Assembly (NCBI GenBank): GCA_917880885.1
Contig: OU862923.1
Coordinates: forward strand, 26,861,770 to 26,925,769
DNA: 64,000 nt
From: Limnephilus marmoratus
Taxonomy: Eukaryota; Arthropoda; Insecta; Trichoptera; Limnephilidae
Reading direction: 5' to 3'
The notes under the pieces were generated by a model. It saw only the letters and a program-made list of their open reading frames with translations, searched no databases and was not told the DNA's origin. Position 1 is the stretch's first letter. Each line of letters begins with the position of its first letter. This document shows, one piece after another, positions 33,306 through 44,010 of this stretch. Made by a program: the position numbers and the translations under genes.

Positions 33306-33528
33306 ACAATGTGCAATTCACAGGCGATAGAAGTGAAACCTTCAGAAAATAAAGTTGACAAGAGTGGGGAGGCTAAGACACACCGTACAAAGAGGAGACC
33401 GGTTTATCTCATTCTCTCAGGCTAAATCCTTTAGATATATGTGTATATCTGTTTTTAGTGTCGCTATTTTTCCTTTCGTCGAGTTTCAAATCACAACGGT
33501 GCTAAAGAAGTTTTCACTTCAAAAATGG
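33306..33528 (+). repeat. R-B dispersed family, copy 3, inside hAT 1
   Basis: Matches 29128-29356 from GTGCAATTCACAGGCG to AAGAAGTTTTCACTTCAA. Confidence 0.7.
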
Positions 33529-33636
33529 TTCGATATTTATTGTTTGTTTTTTTTTTTATCAAGGGGGTCCTTGAAAATTGTGCTTGATTTCCTAGGGGTC
33601 CGTGGCTGAAAAAGGTTAGGAAACGCTGCTCTAAAA

Positions 33637-34579
33637 CATAGGTTCTCAATCTTATTTTGACCACAGCTCACTTTGAGATTTTTTTTTCTAGAACCCCCCT
33701 TTTTTAATTATAGCGAGGGGAGGGGGAGGGGGGGGGGGGGGGGGGGTTAAGAACCGAGGTTGCTACCTCCTACCTAATATTATAATACACGTACGATGTT
33801 AATGTTATATAATAAAAAAATCATATTTTTTTTTTTTTTTTTTTTTACAGTGAATACCGCACAAGAATCTCAACTGCTCCCGTCTGGAGCCAGTGAGACT
33901 ATGGCATCCCCAATTGGGGTATGTTGTGAGGCTGAAGGTAGCGGGGAGGGGAAGGAGGTGGGGAAGAGGAAGGTTGGGAAGTACCTGGCTATTCAGATCT
34001 GGTCACTAAACACGGCTAAAGCCATTTTCAAGCAACGTTTCAATTCTGAATGGTGGTCTTACACCAGGGCGATACTGATAGTATCTTCCACTCTGGAACA
34101 TGCCGCAAATATACTATATATTATTTTAAATGAATTAATTGTGAAATAACACAAATTAATCAAATAAAATTTATTTGCGCATGCCGGGTTCGAACCCGCG
34201 ACCTCCGGAGTGTGAGTCAAGAGTCTTAGCCACTGGACTACGGAGGTCCAATTTATTGTATGTTTCAGTTCAATCGTCATCCATTTCCCGAAATTCCGAA
34301 ATATGTGAATTTTCGCACACGTGATAAAAATGATTAGAATACATACGATAACAAAAATTAACAGATATTAAAGTTTACTTTGCTTTATTACTACTTGATT
34401 AGCATGTTTTTTTGTCTTTTTTTGACCGTATTTTTTACCTGCCGACGCCCCCAATGAAAGAAAATTATTGCACGTTGAGATGGCTCAACGCCCCCTAATT
34501 TTCTCTGGGTTTTCCACTGCCCCCCTGAAAGTCTCAAACGCCCACAAGGGGGCATTATCGCCCACTTTGAGAACCTATG
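33637..34579. mobile_element. hAT element 2, non-autonomous
   Basis: A perfect 13-bp terminal inverted repeat, CATAGGTTCTCAA at both ends. It contains a G-run (33731-33747) and a SINE at 33827-34248. Its right part (CGCCCCCTAATTTTCTC) recurs inverted in a copy beginning at 43722. Flanks are CTCTAAAA and TTCTAGAT, only 5 of 8 alike, probably because both are shared with the neighbouring hAT copies. Confidence 0.75.
33827..34248 (-). mobile_element. tRNA-headed SINE, copy 2, inside hAT 2
   Basis: On the minus strand the head begins TGGACCTCCGTAGTCCAG. A Pol III box A (TAGTCCAGTGG, + 34230-34240) and a perfect box B stem GGGTTCGAACCC (+ 34186-34197) are present. It ends in poly(A), seen as T at 33827-33846. 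The would-be acceptor stem does not pair, so this is a SINE head and not a working tRNA. Confidence 0.85.
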
Positions 34580-34587
34580 TTCTAGAT

Positions 34588-34899
34588 CAGTGGTTCCCAA
34601 ACTCTTTTGACCTACGGACCCCTTTCCAAAACCGTTTTGGCCAACGGACCTCGGGACAGATAAGACAACGAGGAGGGGGCGGAATGGGATAGGGTGAGAT
34701 GGCATATTTACCACAACGAAGGGGGCTGAATGGGATATGGGGCGGAACGGGGTAGGATGTAGGATGGGGTGTGTCCAAACCTTGCCGCGGACCCCCGGAC
34801 GTCATTCAGGAACCCCCAAATCATTTCTATTTTCCACGGACCCCCTGAATGATCCTGGGGAACCCTGGGGGTCTGGACGGACCACTTTGGGAACCATTG
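34588..34899. mobile_element. hAT element 3, MITE
   Basis: It begins CAGTGGTTCCCAAACTC and ends CTTTGGGAACCATTG, inverted over about 14 bp with one or two mismatches. Flanking octamers are TTCTAGAT (34580-34587) and TTCTAGAC (34900-34907). 312 bp, non-coding. Confidence 0.8.
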
Positions 34900-34907
34900 T
34901 TCTAGAC

Positions 34908-35282
34908 TGTACGGAGCATTTATTTCACGCAGATGAATATAACAAAGCTAAGGAAATAATGTATAATAATTTGCGAGTATGTGATTAACTACTAATGTAT
35001 TGCTGTTATTATGTAGCTCAACTTTTTTGTGATATTTAAAAAAAAAAAAATTTTCGTATTCCACATCACAATGGTGGTAGGTATGTTGTTTGTGTGTGCG
35101 TATTTGTATTTGTGTAAGTGTATTTGTGTATGTAGTTGCTACGCATGTTTATGATTATTTAATTTGTGGTTGTAACTAATCTGTGGAACTAATCTCCAGC
35201 TGACAGCTTCTTGCAGTATCTTAGCGGGTAATAAATTCCAATTGTACGCAATTTTTATACAACAATAAAAAATAAAATAGGT
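34908..35282. other. No recognisable feature
   Basis: Non-coding DNA with TGTGT/TATTTG low complexity at 35088-35140. Confidence 0.4.
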
Positions 35283-35406
35283 AAATAAATAAAAAGAAAA
35301 CACTTTGTTTTACGTCACTTTATTGATATTTCTTCCGTCTACCGGTTTCGGTACCTCCGTACCATCATCAGGACTGAATATAAAATACTGACAAATACAG
35401 GGAAAT

Positions 35407-35441
<35 letters not shown>

Positions 35442-35556
35442 CAAATTGTAAAAGAAAGAGACAGTAAATTAGAGCGGGACAGTGCGTCAGTTGTGGGAGG
35501 GAAGTGGGGGAGGAGCGAGTGGGACGTAAAACAAAGTGTTTTCTTTTTATTTATTT
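35283..35556 (-). mobile_element. Penelope-type terminus with 34-bp inverted ends
   Basis: Left 35283-35316 and right 35523-35556 are perfect inverted copies over 34 bp (AAAACACTTTGTTTTACGTC inside). Within lies, on the minus strand, CCTGATGATGGTACGGAGG then ACCGAAACCGGTAGACGG, a Penelope-type end. An (AT)n tract fills 35411-35441. Confidence 0.65.
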
Positions 35557-35723
35557 AAAATGTCAAGTCACAATGTGTTTGCTTCTTTTAATAAATTAAT
35601 AAAATAGTTATTTATCTATTGAAATTTTACATAATTTCAAAATATTTCATCTTAAACATTTCGTGGTATCTTTTTGTAACCTAACACACGGCATTCTCAA
35701 CCAAGTATCGATCGATCAGGTTT

Positions 35724-35856
35724 GGGGTCGTCCATTAATCACGTGATGTTTTTTAGAAACTTTTTAACCCCCCCCCCCCCCGTGGTGATATGTGGTGAGG
35801 TTTTAGACTAACCCCCCCCCCCCCTTTTGAGCCTCACGTGATTAATGGACGACCCC
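35724..35856. mobile_element. 133-bp MITE with poly-C tracts
   Basis: A perfect inverted repeat of 23 bp, GGGGTCGTCCATTAATCACG... at both ends. Two C-runs (35767-35780 and 35813-35824) lie in the middle. TTT flanks both sides, possibly a 3-bp target duplication. Confidence 0.7.
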
Positions 35857-36489
35857 TTTCCCAATAGGGCCATGACACAAAAAAAAATTTGGTTAGAAAA
35901 AAAAAATCCTAACTACACGGTGCGCGGTGTCCGCAAAAGCGTGGTAAAAGCGGGAAACTGGTGAATCTTCATAACATGGACAACCCAAAAAACTTTTTTC
36001 TAAATGGTTAAAAAAAATATGGATCTGGGTCTACGCTTTGAAAAATACATTAATTAGCTATTATTAACCTTCAAGCGACCGTTTTTTTTTTTTCAAATTT
36101 GACTCAAAATATTCCAACTTCAGACTCGATTTACATGAAAACGAAAGCTCAAGTCAAAAAATATATACCACAAAATCGACTCCATCTGATGTAGATTTAC
36201 CAGTTTTGCATTTATACTACGTGTTTGAGGTAATTTATCACAAAAACGGTGCTATACAAAACTTATTATTATTATATCCGGATACCATGTATAATACGCC
36301 GCCCGTTAATTAGATGTGTGAGGGAGACTTTGTAATGCCGTGCCTTTTCTTCCGATATTCGCGATGTTACTGACGAAAAGTTTTGTGCTCCCAAAAACAA
36401 AACTAAACTATTGGTAATGTTTTATCATCTAAAAGGGAGTTACTACCTTGCATCAAATGGGGTAGTAATGTTTATTTTTTAATATAGTA
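35857..36489. other. Unassigned, with a LINE tail
   Basis: 36222-36277 is an L2-like tail (CACAAAAACGGTGCTATAC then ATTATTATTA). TACCTTGCATCAAATGGGGT at 36448 is inverted at 38160-38195. Nothing else is seen. Confidence 0.4.
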
Positions 36490-37805
36490 CTAGCTGACCC
36501 GGAAATAATTGCTCTGCCATATAAATTACTTCTAGTAAATATTTTGGTTGTTAAATAATAATAGCGAATGTTCTATGACAGAAAGAGGAATGGAGCGCTG
36601 TAGACGCCGATAAAAACAAAAAAACACCAACCATTCATTTTCTCAATTCATTGTACCTATTTATCATAAAATAACGAACATATTCATTGTTTGATCTCTT
36701 AAAAGTTAAATATAAAGTGAAAAAAAGTAATATATTTTTTATATAATGAATAACAGATCGCTTTGTATAAACCACTATATTATAAACAATATCTACATGT
36801 TTCGATAACAATGTTATCTTCATCAGGATATGTTAATATAAAGAAAAATAAATGACAAACAAGTATAGACAAATTAGAATAAACTATAACATAGACAAAA
36901 TATTAAAAAGTAGAGGTGATTAATTACTTACAAATCATAAAAATAGTTATACAAAATTAAATATAAAAATTATTTAAGGAAAAATAAAATTGCATTTAGA
37001 TAATAAAAATTTTTTAAGAACAAATAATTAAAATAATTAGTCTAAATCAAAAAATCAATAATTATAATTAATTGTAAGTAGATATTAATAAGAAAATAAA
37101 TTTAAAAGATGGCTATTTTTAAAAAATGTTTGGTTATTTATAATATTTAATTTACTATTAATGCTTTTTCTAATTTCTAAAATTTCTAAATTATCCAATT
37201 ATATGCCCTTAGTGTTAGTATGTAAAATTTTAAGACCTGTATTAATATCAAAAGAATGACTTGTTTCCAAAATATGGTTGGCAAATTCAGAATAATTATT
37301 ATTATTTAAACATCTTATATGTTCCTTATATATTTTTTATCCTAAAGTAGTAAAATGAAATAAAGAAAATAAATATTGTTCGAAGAGCAGTTGAGTGTAC
37401 GATATTTTTAGTCAGTCCGTCTTTAGTCAACACAAATAATCCATCCGCCGTCTGTCATTCAACAACATAAATAATTTCGTTCTGTTTGAAATACGAACGA
37501 GGCCGACGGTTAAATTTGTTCATACAAAAATACTAAAATCGCGATTAAAAAATGGGAGGGTGAAAATTTGGCGTTATAGGTATTTTTATTGCCAAATAAA
37601 TTAAAAATACAAAAAAAATTGTCAAAAAAAATTTTTTTTTTCTGGATAGGGACACCCTAATCCCCTAGCCGTATGAAATAAATATACTTTATGATCTTTT
37701 CTCATACCTATTAAATTCTCATTACAAAATTCAAAAAAATCGGTCGAGTCGTTTCCGAGGAGTGCGACCCCAAACATCGTGACACGAAATTTTTATATAC
37801 ATAGA
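36490..37805 (-). mobile_element. Helitron split by a Penelope relic
   Basis: The 3' end is CTAG at 36490-36493 (GGGTCAGCTAG on minus). The 5' end is TC at 37804-37805 after AAAAATTTCGTGTCACGATG. It matches 26413-27324 at 36490-36560 and 37430-37805. The middle is replaced by Penelope sequence. Confidence 0.65.
36720..37350 (-). pseudogene. Penelope-like element 3' end
   Basis: On minus: EHIRCLNNNNYSEFANHILE then TSHSFDINTGLKILH, the C-terminal side of the GIY-YIG endonuclease in Penelope-like elements, with an in-frame stop. It is followed by CCTGATGAAGATAACATTG then TTATCGAAACATG, the typical 3' end (36790-36830). The RT and GIY-YIG core are missing. Confidence 0.7.
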
Positions 37806-37821
37806 TATAATATGATGAATT

Positions 37822-37945
37822 TTTCGTTATTTGTTTTTGTGGTGTTATGCCGTGTTGCGCTACCTCCTTCTTTAGCCAACGTTTCGGACATCGTTGCAGT
37901 GTCCATCATCAGGGCAGATCCGGCAGATCCGGTAGATGTGTGACA
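37822..37945 (-). mobile_element. Penelope-type terminus, single arm
   Basis: TTATTTGTTTTTGTGGTGTT, GCCAACGTTTCGGACATCG and CATCATCAGGGCAGATCC. Same family as 29805. Confidence 0.65.
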
Positions 37946-39744
37946 AATGTGGAAATAATTGCTTGTGTGAAAAAAAAAAAATCAATATGATGAATGTCTA
38001 CTGATAATTTATAGTTTTCGACTCTGTCAAAAATCGACCTTTGTGGTTTCATAAATTTGTAAAGTGTGGTTAAATTTTGGGTATTTAACGAGGATCCGAA
38101 AGTCTGCCGAGGTCGAAAACTATGTTAGATTTTTCATTAGGCTTCCCTGTTACAAAAACATATAAAATAACTACCACATTTGATGCAAGGTAAAAGATTT
38201 CGATTTTCAGGTTAGAATTAGTTTAAAATGGCGATAATCGATTCAATACGACGACACACCTCTGGAGTAAGAGTTGGTGCACTTGCTTTATATTGTAATC
38301 AGCAATGTCCTGTCATAAAATATACCAGTCATTAATGTCGGTATCAAAAGTAACTTTTCCTAACGAGAGGTTCAGTTTTGCACCTGTGTTTTAGAAATTG
38401 CTTTCGCAACCGAAATGCGTTCTTAAAATTAACGCGGATCGATTAATCTATATCTGTAATATATTTGTGTGATATCATTTATCTGGGGTGTCGTGACTTT
38501 GTTCGAATTGTTCGTAAATTTTCAGGATTTATTGTGTTTGTGTGTTTAAACCTAATAATGTCTTACTGGCAGTTAAGAACCCACTCCGCAGGTTTTTGTT
38601 GCGGATTTTGCGGTTTGTGTTGGTGACCATTTTATAAATCCGGTAGGAATAAATCTGGTTAAAAAATAACCGGTTCCTCGGATTCAGCAACAGCTAGTCA
38701 CCGGGACAAAGTAACCGCGACAGGCAAATGACATCATATATAATATATGACGTTATTGGTAAAAATCACAACGTGGTATTATTTATTATTCACAACTGCC
38801 AAAATCGAGTTCAAAAATACTTTAAATAATTTTGGCTCGGATATCGAAAGAATTTATTTACAGTGTTAATTTTTTGTACTTGTTCACTGGTATATTTTTA
38901 CCTTACGTTTTTTCTAACTAAAATAAAGAAAAAAAGACCTACATGATCTGTTCCGAAAACCGAACAAATAGACTCTACGGGTTAAATCCGTTCTACCAGA
39001 TCTACCAGTATCTACCAGATATGACAGTAAAAGTAGTTTAATAAAATACATTATAACACAGTCATCATTTCACTTACCTCAATTGTGAAATATTAAGGTT
39101 AGGTTATTTTATTACCTATCATTAAAACTTACCAAGATAACATTTTAATTCCAACCATAATTAATGTATGTTTTTATCGAATTTAATTATTTCTGTTCAT
39201 TATTTATACAAAGCTCCCTCTTTGACGCAATTTAAGCTTCCCTTTTGTTATCGAAATCGTAAAACATATCCGCAAGTAATACAAGAAGTACCTACCTCAA
39301 AGGTGTGCTTCCTAAATTTTCCACAGGAAGGCATGTGCGAATGAGTGTTCGGAGTTTGTTATATTATTTGTTCATTACTCATTTCTAGCACTATCTTTCA
39401 CGGGTTGTTTCTAATGAATTCCAAAAAGGTTACCTCCTAACCCATACCTACGTTACTTTCGCATAGACCCGGTATATCAGATTCACCCGCTTTTAAACTT
39501 ATCGGCTAGTAGCTTGTAAACTCGCTCAATGTAATCGAGGCTTTACTCATTACGCTTACACCAGGTTTGCATTCTTTGCGGAAATCCCCATTTCTCACTC
39601 GATCATATGATTATTTATCTCTTATTAATTATCGGCGCTCTTTTATTATAACAATAAAATAATGTAGGTACATAGGTATGTACTATATATATTGCATCTA
39701 TCTAACTGCACACGCCGTTCTCAAACTTTAATAAATCTTTTTCG
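37946..39744. other. Mostly unassigned
   Basis: 38925-38992 is a TTCCGAAAACCG / GGGTTAA repeat. The rest is non-coding with no family recognised. Confidence 0.4.
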
Positions 39745-39862
39745 GTATTTGTTTTTGGGGTGTTTTGCCGTGTTGCGCTACCTCCTTCTTTAGCCAACGT
39801 TTCGGACAGCGTTGTAGATTGTAGTGTCCATCATCAGGGCAGATCCGGTAGATGTGTAATTT
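39745..39862 (-). mobile_element. Penelope-type terminus, single arm
   Basis: TATTTGTTTTTGGGGTGTTT, GCCAACGTTTCGGACAGCG and CATCATCAGGGCAGATCC. Same family as 29805. Confidence 0.65.
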
Positions 39863-39984
39863 TTAGTGGTGAAATGTGTACTTATTTACTTGGAAGCGAT
39901 ACCGTGTCGCCAGCTCCACTAATTTTCACAAAATACAAAATAACCGTGACAAGCAGTGGCGTCATTGCCGCGGAACGGAACAGA

Positions 39985-40540
39985 CTAACTAACCATCATG
40001 CCGTTTCCCCGCAGGGGTAGGCAGAGAGGACGGACCGCCAAACAACTCGGTCTTGGCCCACACTCTTTGCCTCACTCACATTCATACATCGTCTCATACA
40101 TACTCTTCTATTATTCTGACTTTTGACATGGCCTGTCTCAAGTATCTGATTCAATTGATCGTGCCATGTCTTCCTCGGGCGTCCCCGACTTCTTCTACCA
40201 TTCACATTTGCATCATATATTCTTTTTACACTACTTTCTTCGCTCATTCGCTCTACGTGCCCAAACCATCTGGGGGTCCCTTTCTTAATTTTGCTCATTA
40301 TACTTCATCAGCTTTACATTCTTTGCGGATATCCACATTTCTAACACGATCATATATGGTTTTACCACACATACGTCTCAGGGATCTCATTTCAACTGCA
40401 TTCAGTTAACTTTCATCCTTCCTCTGCCAGTTCCATGCCTCACTGCCATACATCAGGGTAGGTACCAGGACCCCATTGTGGACTGCTAGCTTCGCTTTTT
40501 TTTGACAGTTTTTTATTAGCGCCAACGGCATTCAGTTGGA
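39985..40540 (-). pseudogene. LINE C-terminus, GETA family, copy 2
   Basis: On minus: HNGVLVPTLMYGSEAWNWQR, EMRSLRRMCGKTIYDRVRNV, GTPRWFGHVERMSEESSVKR, NGRRSRGRPRKTWHDQLNQI and VVWRSVLSAYPCGETA. Stops and at least one frameshift break it (near 40295 and 40408). The lower end matches 22100-22185. It encodes the region after the RT thumb. The N-terminal part is lost. Confidence 0.8.
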
Positions 40541-41039
40541 ATGGAGTTACCGGCATTTACCCTCTTTCAATATCTCTATCAGCCTTCCCATCTCTCGTAA
40601 ACATACTACCCAGATAACGGAACAGAAAGTTCACTAAATCGTGGTATTTATGCTAGCCTGGGGCAAGCACCTTTGCGAGTTGCCGACGGAAGTGGCTCCA
40701 TCTTTTAACGAATTCTAAAATTAGAAATCATAATGGTAAGAATATTAGAATTAGAATTACAATGGTTAAAGCGAATTTAGTCAATATAAATGTATAAAAC
40801 AAAATGGTTTACCATGAGCTGGCATTACTGTATACTTAGACATGGTTTTTTGCGTTTAGCTTTGGTGTAGCCGTCAATTACCGGATGCCAAGAGCTATTG
40901 AGCTTAGCTTCGCCGTCTCTATTAATATTAAATGGATTAATAAATCTAATATTAAAATAATTATCATTACTTGCGCGCTATGTTGAAATCGAACAAAAGT
41001 AAGAAAAATTTATTAGCCTAATTTTAGAAACTTAAACTC
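40541..41039. other. LINE remnant and unassigned DNA
   Basis: 40541-40620 may continue the LINE but is too decayed to translate. The rest is unassigned. Confidence 0.35.
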
Positions 41040-41760
41040 ATCTCAACTAATACATTTTTATTTGGTACGCCTGAAAATAATAATAAAGTAATAAATCCCG
41101 CTCAATGGCGCAGAATCTTATATATATCCAACTTTTCCTCACTTAGTACAAAAAACTTGCCTGCCCACATTAAACCCGCGTTCTATACTGATAACAATTT
41201 AGGTAAATTACTAAAAAACACTAAAGATAGAGATCATAAATTAAGCCACTCAGGCATTTACCAACTATGTTGCAATGATTGTCCTTCGTTCTACATAGGT
41301 AAGACAACTAGAAATATAAATATCAGAATCACAGAACATTTAAGATGCAAATAATAATAATTTTTCAGAGTTTGCTAATCACCTAATTTCCACAGTTCAC
41401 ACTTTTAATAAGGACACAGGGGTTAAAATTCTTCACCGTAATAATAAAAGCAAAAAATTAGATAATTTAGAAGCACTAGAAATCAGAAAATCCCTAAATA
41501 ATAACCAAATTAACTTATCTTTCAGTCCCATTCTAAATATTTATCCAAATAACCGCTCTGTTCTTTCCGGAAATCCCCTAATTACCCCCACCCCTTTGCC
41601 TACCTCCCACTCAAACACCTGGTTTGTATATCTGTCAACATTCTGCATCATAGTTTAGTTATAATATTCTCCTGACGAAGGAAGGGTGCTTCCGAAACCG
41701 GTAGAGTGTGTATAAAATAAAAAAGGTCTACAACAAATTTATATATGTTTTATATTGTAA
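41040..41760 (+). pseudogene. Penelope-like element with GIY-YIG endonuclease
   Basis: WRRILYISNFSSLSTKNLPA leads to HSGIYQLCCNDCPSFYIGKT and TRNINIRITEHLRCK, a GIY-YIG domain (GIYQ...YIGKT) of Penelope-like retroelements (41250-41350). The frame breaks at an AAT run (41350-41362). One frame over it resumes with FSEFANHLISTVHTFNKDTG and LEALEIRKSLNN. CTCCTGACGAAGGAAGGGTG then CCGAAACCGGTAG (41670-41705) is the usual 3' end. The RT is missing. Confidence 0.85.
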
Positions 41761-41988
41761 TTTTTTTTCCACCAAATGTTTTCTTATGATTATGAGATGT
41801 TTTTTCAATGATCATCCAGGAAGGTGGTACCTATTCAATAATAATTCATTAAAAAATGTGGATTGATAAAACATCTACTCATATTATTTTACACTGCTTT
41901 TTGCAGATTAAGTTTTCCCTTTAAATAACCTCCAAAAGAATCATTGCGTCATTTCACCGTAGGGGTAGGCAGGGAGAAAGATTAGAAT

Positions 41989-42687
41989 TTAAGAGCGTTT
42001 AACCAGCCAGCGGACGAAAATCCACATTTCGTCAAAAGTTGTTCTTACGATCGTGCAGGGCGGTTACAATGAGAAAGATTACTTATCTCCGTACCAGCTT
42101 TTTAAAATTATAACTCGATATCGAATTTATTTCAATCCAAATTAGTTTTAATTTATACCTTCTTCCAAAAATGCTGGAAGGCGTGATGATAAAAATATTA
42201 AAATAATGTACTTTTGTAATTTATCATTTTTCAATAATGTCTAAATTTAATAAGAATGTTAAAAAAATCTGAATATATTAGTTTGTAAGTGCGCAAATAA
42301 ATACACAAATGGACCAATTTTCGTCAAGAAACACATGTACGTACATATTTTTTAATGATTTTATTGAAACTAAAATTAAAATTCTAAAACATGCGTTTGC
42401 TAGATAATGTATTGATTTATTTTACTGCATGGATTATATTATTTGAAATGGGTGTGGTATAATACAAAATCTTTTTTGAAAATTTAACAAATCTGCCAAC
42501 GACCTATTGAATAACCTTTTATACTAAATTTTTTAAAAATTTTCTCAAAATTTATTACATGCGACTGCTAGATAAAAGAACAATCTTTCGAAATCCATTT
42601 ATAATTTTTTGTGGAAAAGAGTCAATTCGTCTAAAATCTGATTTGAAAATGACATATTTCTGGTTTTCTCTGGTTACGCCCTCTTAA
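41989..42687. mobile_element. TTAA-bounded non-autonomous element, copy 2
   Basis: TTAAGAGCGTTTAACCAGCC to GGTTACGCCCTCTTAA, 699 bp, closely matching 20617-21337. It lies just after a GETA-like scrap (ATTTCACCGTAGGGGTAGGC, 41951). Confidence 0.75.
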
Positions 42688-42689
42688 GG

Positions 42690-43490
42690 CGAAATTTTGA
42701 GGCGTACTAATATAAAAGAAGACAGGTAACATTTTTCTATTTTTGTGTCCTAAGCGATTAGTATCCAATCGTACGCTGAACACATTTCGTACGGAAAATC
42801 GAGTTATATTTTACCGATTTCGATTCGCTTACAAGAAGGACTAACCGCATGATGCAAAAACCGTAATGCTAAACTTATTATTCTCAAATCTTCTTGTATT
42901 GCACACAGATTCAACAAACATTCCCTTTTCATTGGGTAGACTAATTTTTCATATTAATGTAATGGACTTAATCGATTTTTCTCCCCTCCTTTCAACGGTG
43001 AAATATCTGTCACGCATATTAAAAAATATTTTCTTCCTTGGTCTAAAAATATAGCTTTTAATATCTGACGACTTCATCGTATTTCGCATTAATTCGTTAG
43101 CAGCGTATTTGCACGTACTAACTGTATTAAAAAATAACACGATAATTTGTCCAGTTTTTCTCATTTTTAACAAATTCCTTCGCCAGTCGAGAGTACGAAC
43201 GCCCCAACCCATTCACAGTTTGTTAACAAACCACGTAAAAGTCTTAAATAATTTTTCAGCATTTCTCACTAGTGGAAATAAGTAATGACTATTATAGGAA
43301 CATCCAATTGCAAAACTTTGAAATATTCGATTGATATTACGTAATAATCGAAGAATATAAATGAATAGTTGATTTCGGACAATAATGTAATTACTTAACC
43401 CGTTTAATCACAGAAGACCATATTTCTCCCAGCTCACATAGGTCTCGTAGCAATCATTGTGCCTCCCTTACTGTCGTAGTAAGAAATATG
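42690..43490. other. Unassigned
   Basis: Non-coding. 43398-43490 is an inverted TTAACCC-type repeat related to 8262-8462. Confidence 0.35.
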
Positions 43491-43721
43491 ATCTAAACCC
43501 ATGGTCGTCAAACTGCGGCCCGCATCAATATCTGCCGCTTTCTTTTTTTTTCGTGTACAATTATATTAACCTGCTTTTTCCTTTTTTTTCAAATATTTTG
43601 GGTATGTATGCCCTTATGATTTTAAAATGTTTATTTTAATTGATTGACATTTGATTTCAAAACGCCGAGTTGGTTTTTGAACACATCCTAAGTCGATGTT
43701 GAACGCGTGCATAGTGTAGGT

Positions 43722-44010
43722 CATAGGTTCTCAACGTGGGCGATAACGTCTTCTAGTGTGCGTTTGAGACTTTCAGGGGGGCAGTAAAAGACCCTGAGAA
43801 AATTAGGGGGCGTTGAGATGGCACAGTGAGGGAGTGGGCAGGTAAAAAAATAGGGTCTAAAAAGACAAAGAAACACGCTAACCACGTACCAATAAAGCAA
43901 AGTAAACTTTAATATTGATTAATTTTTGTTATTGTACGTATTGCAATCATTTTTACCACGTGTGCGAAAATTCACATATTTCGGAAATTCGGGAAGCTGA
44001 AGAAAATTGA
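43722..44010. mobile_element. hAT element 2 family, second copy (partial)
   Basis: CATAGGTTCTCAACGTGGGCG then AGACTTTCAGGGGGGCAG and AAATTAGGGGGCGTTGAGAT match the right half of 33637-34579 inverted. The other terminus is not found. GTCGTCAAACTGCGGCCCGC at 43505 upstream looks like a different hAT end. Confidence 0.65.

Larger units (their letters stand above)
32706..33628 (+). mobile_element. hAT element 1 with transposase relic
   Basis: Ends CAGTGTTTCTTAAGCTG and (complement of the right end) CAGCGTTTCCTAACC. Flanking octamers are CTCTAGAA (32698-32705) and CTCTAAAA (33629-33636), 7 of 8 alike. It contains a transposase fragment and an inserted R-B repeat at 33306-33528. 923 bp in total. 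Confidence 0.8.

Noticed and set aside
34180..34250. Possible tRNA gene on the minus strand
   Set aside because: Box A and box B are good but the acceptor stem does not pair. The same head is attached to a SINE body in other copies.
34391..34805. Minus-strand proline-rich frames
   Set aside because: They lie across hAT elements 2 and 3 and end arbitrarily at their borders.
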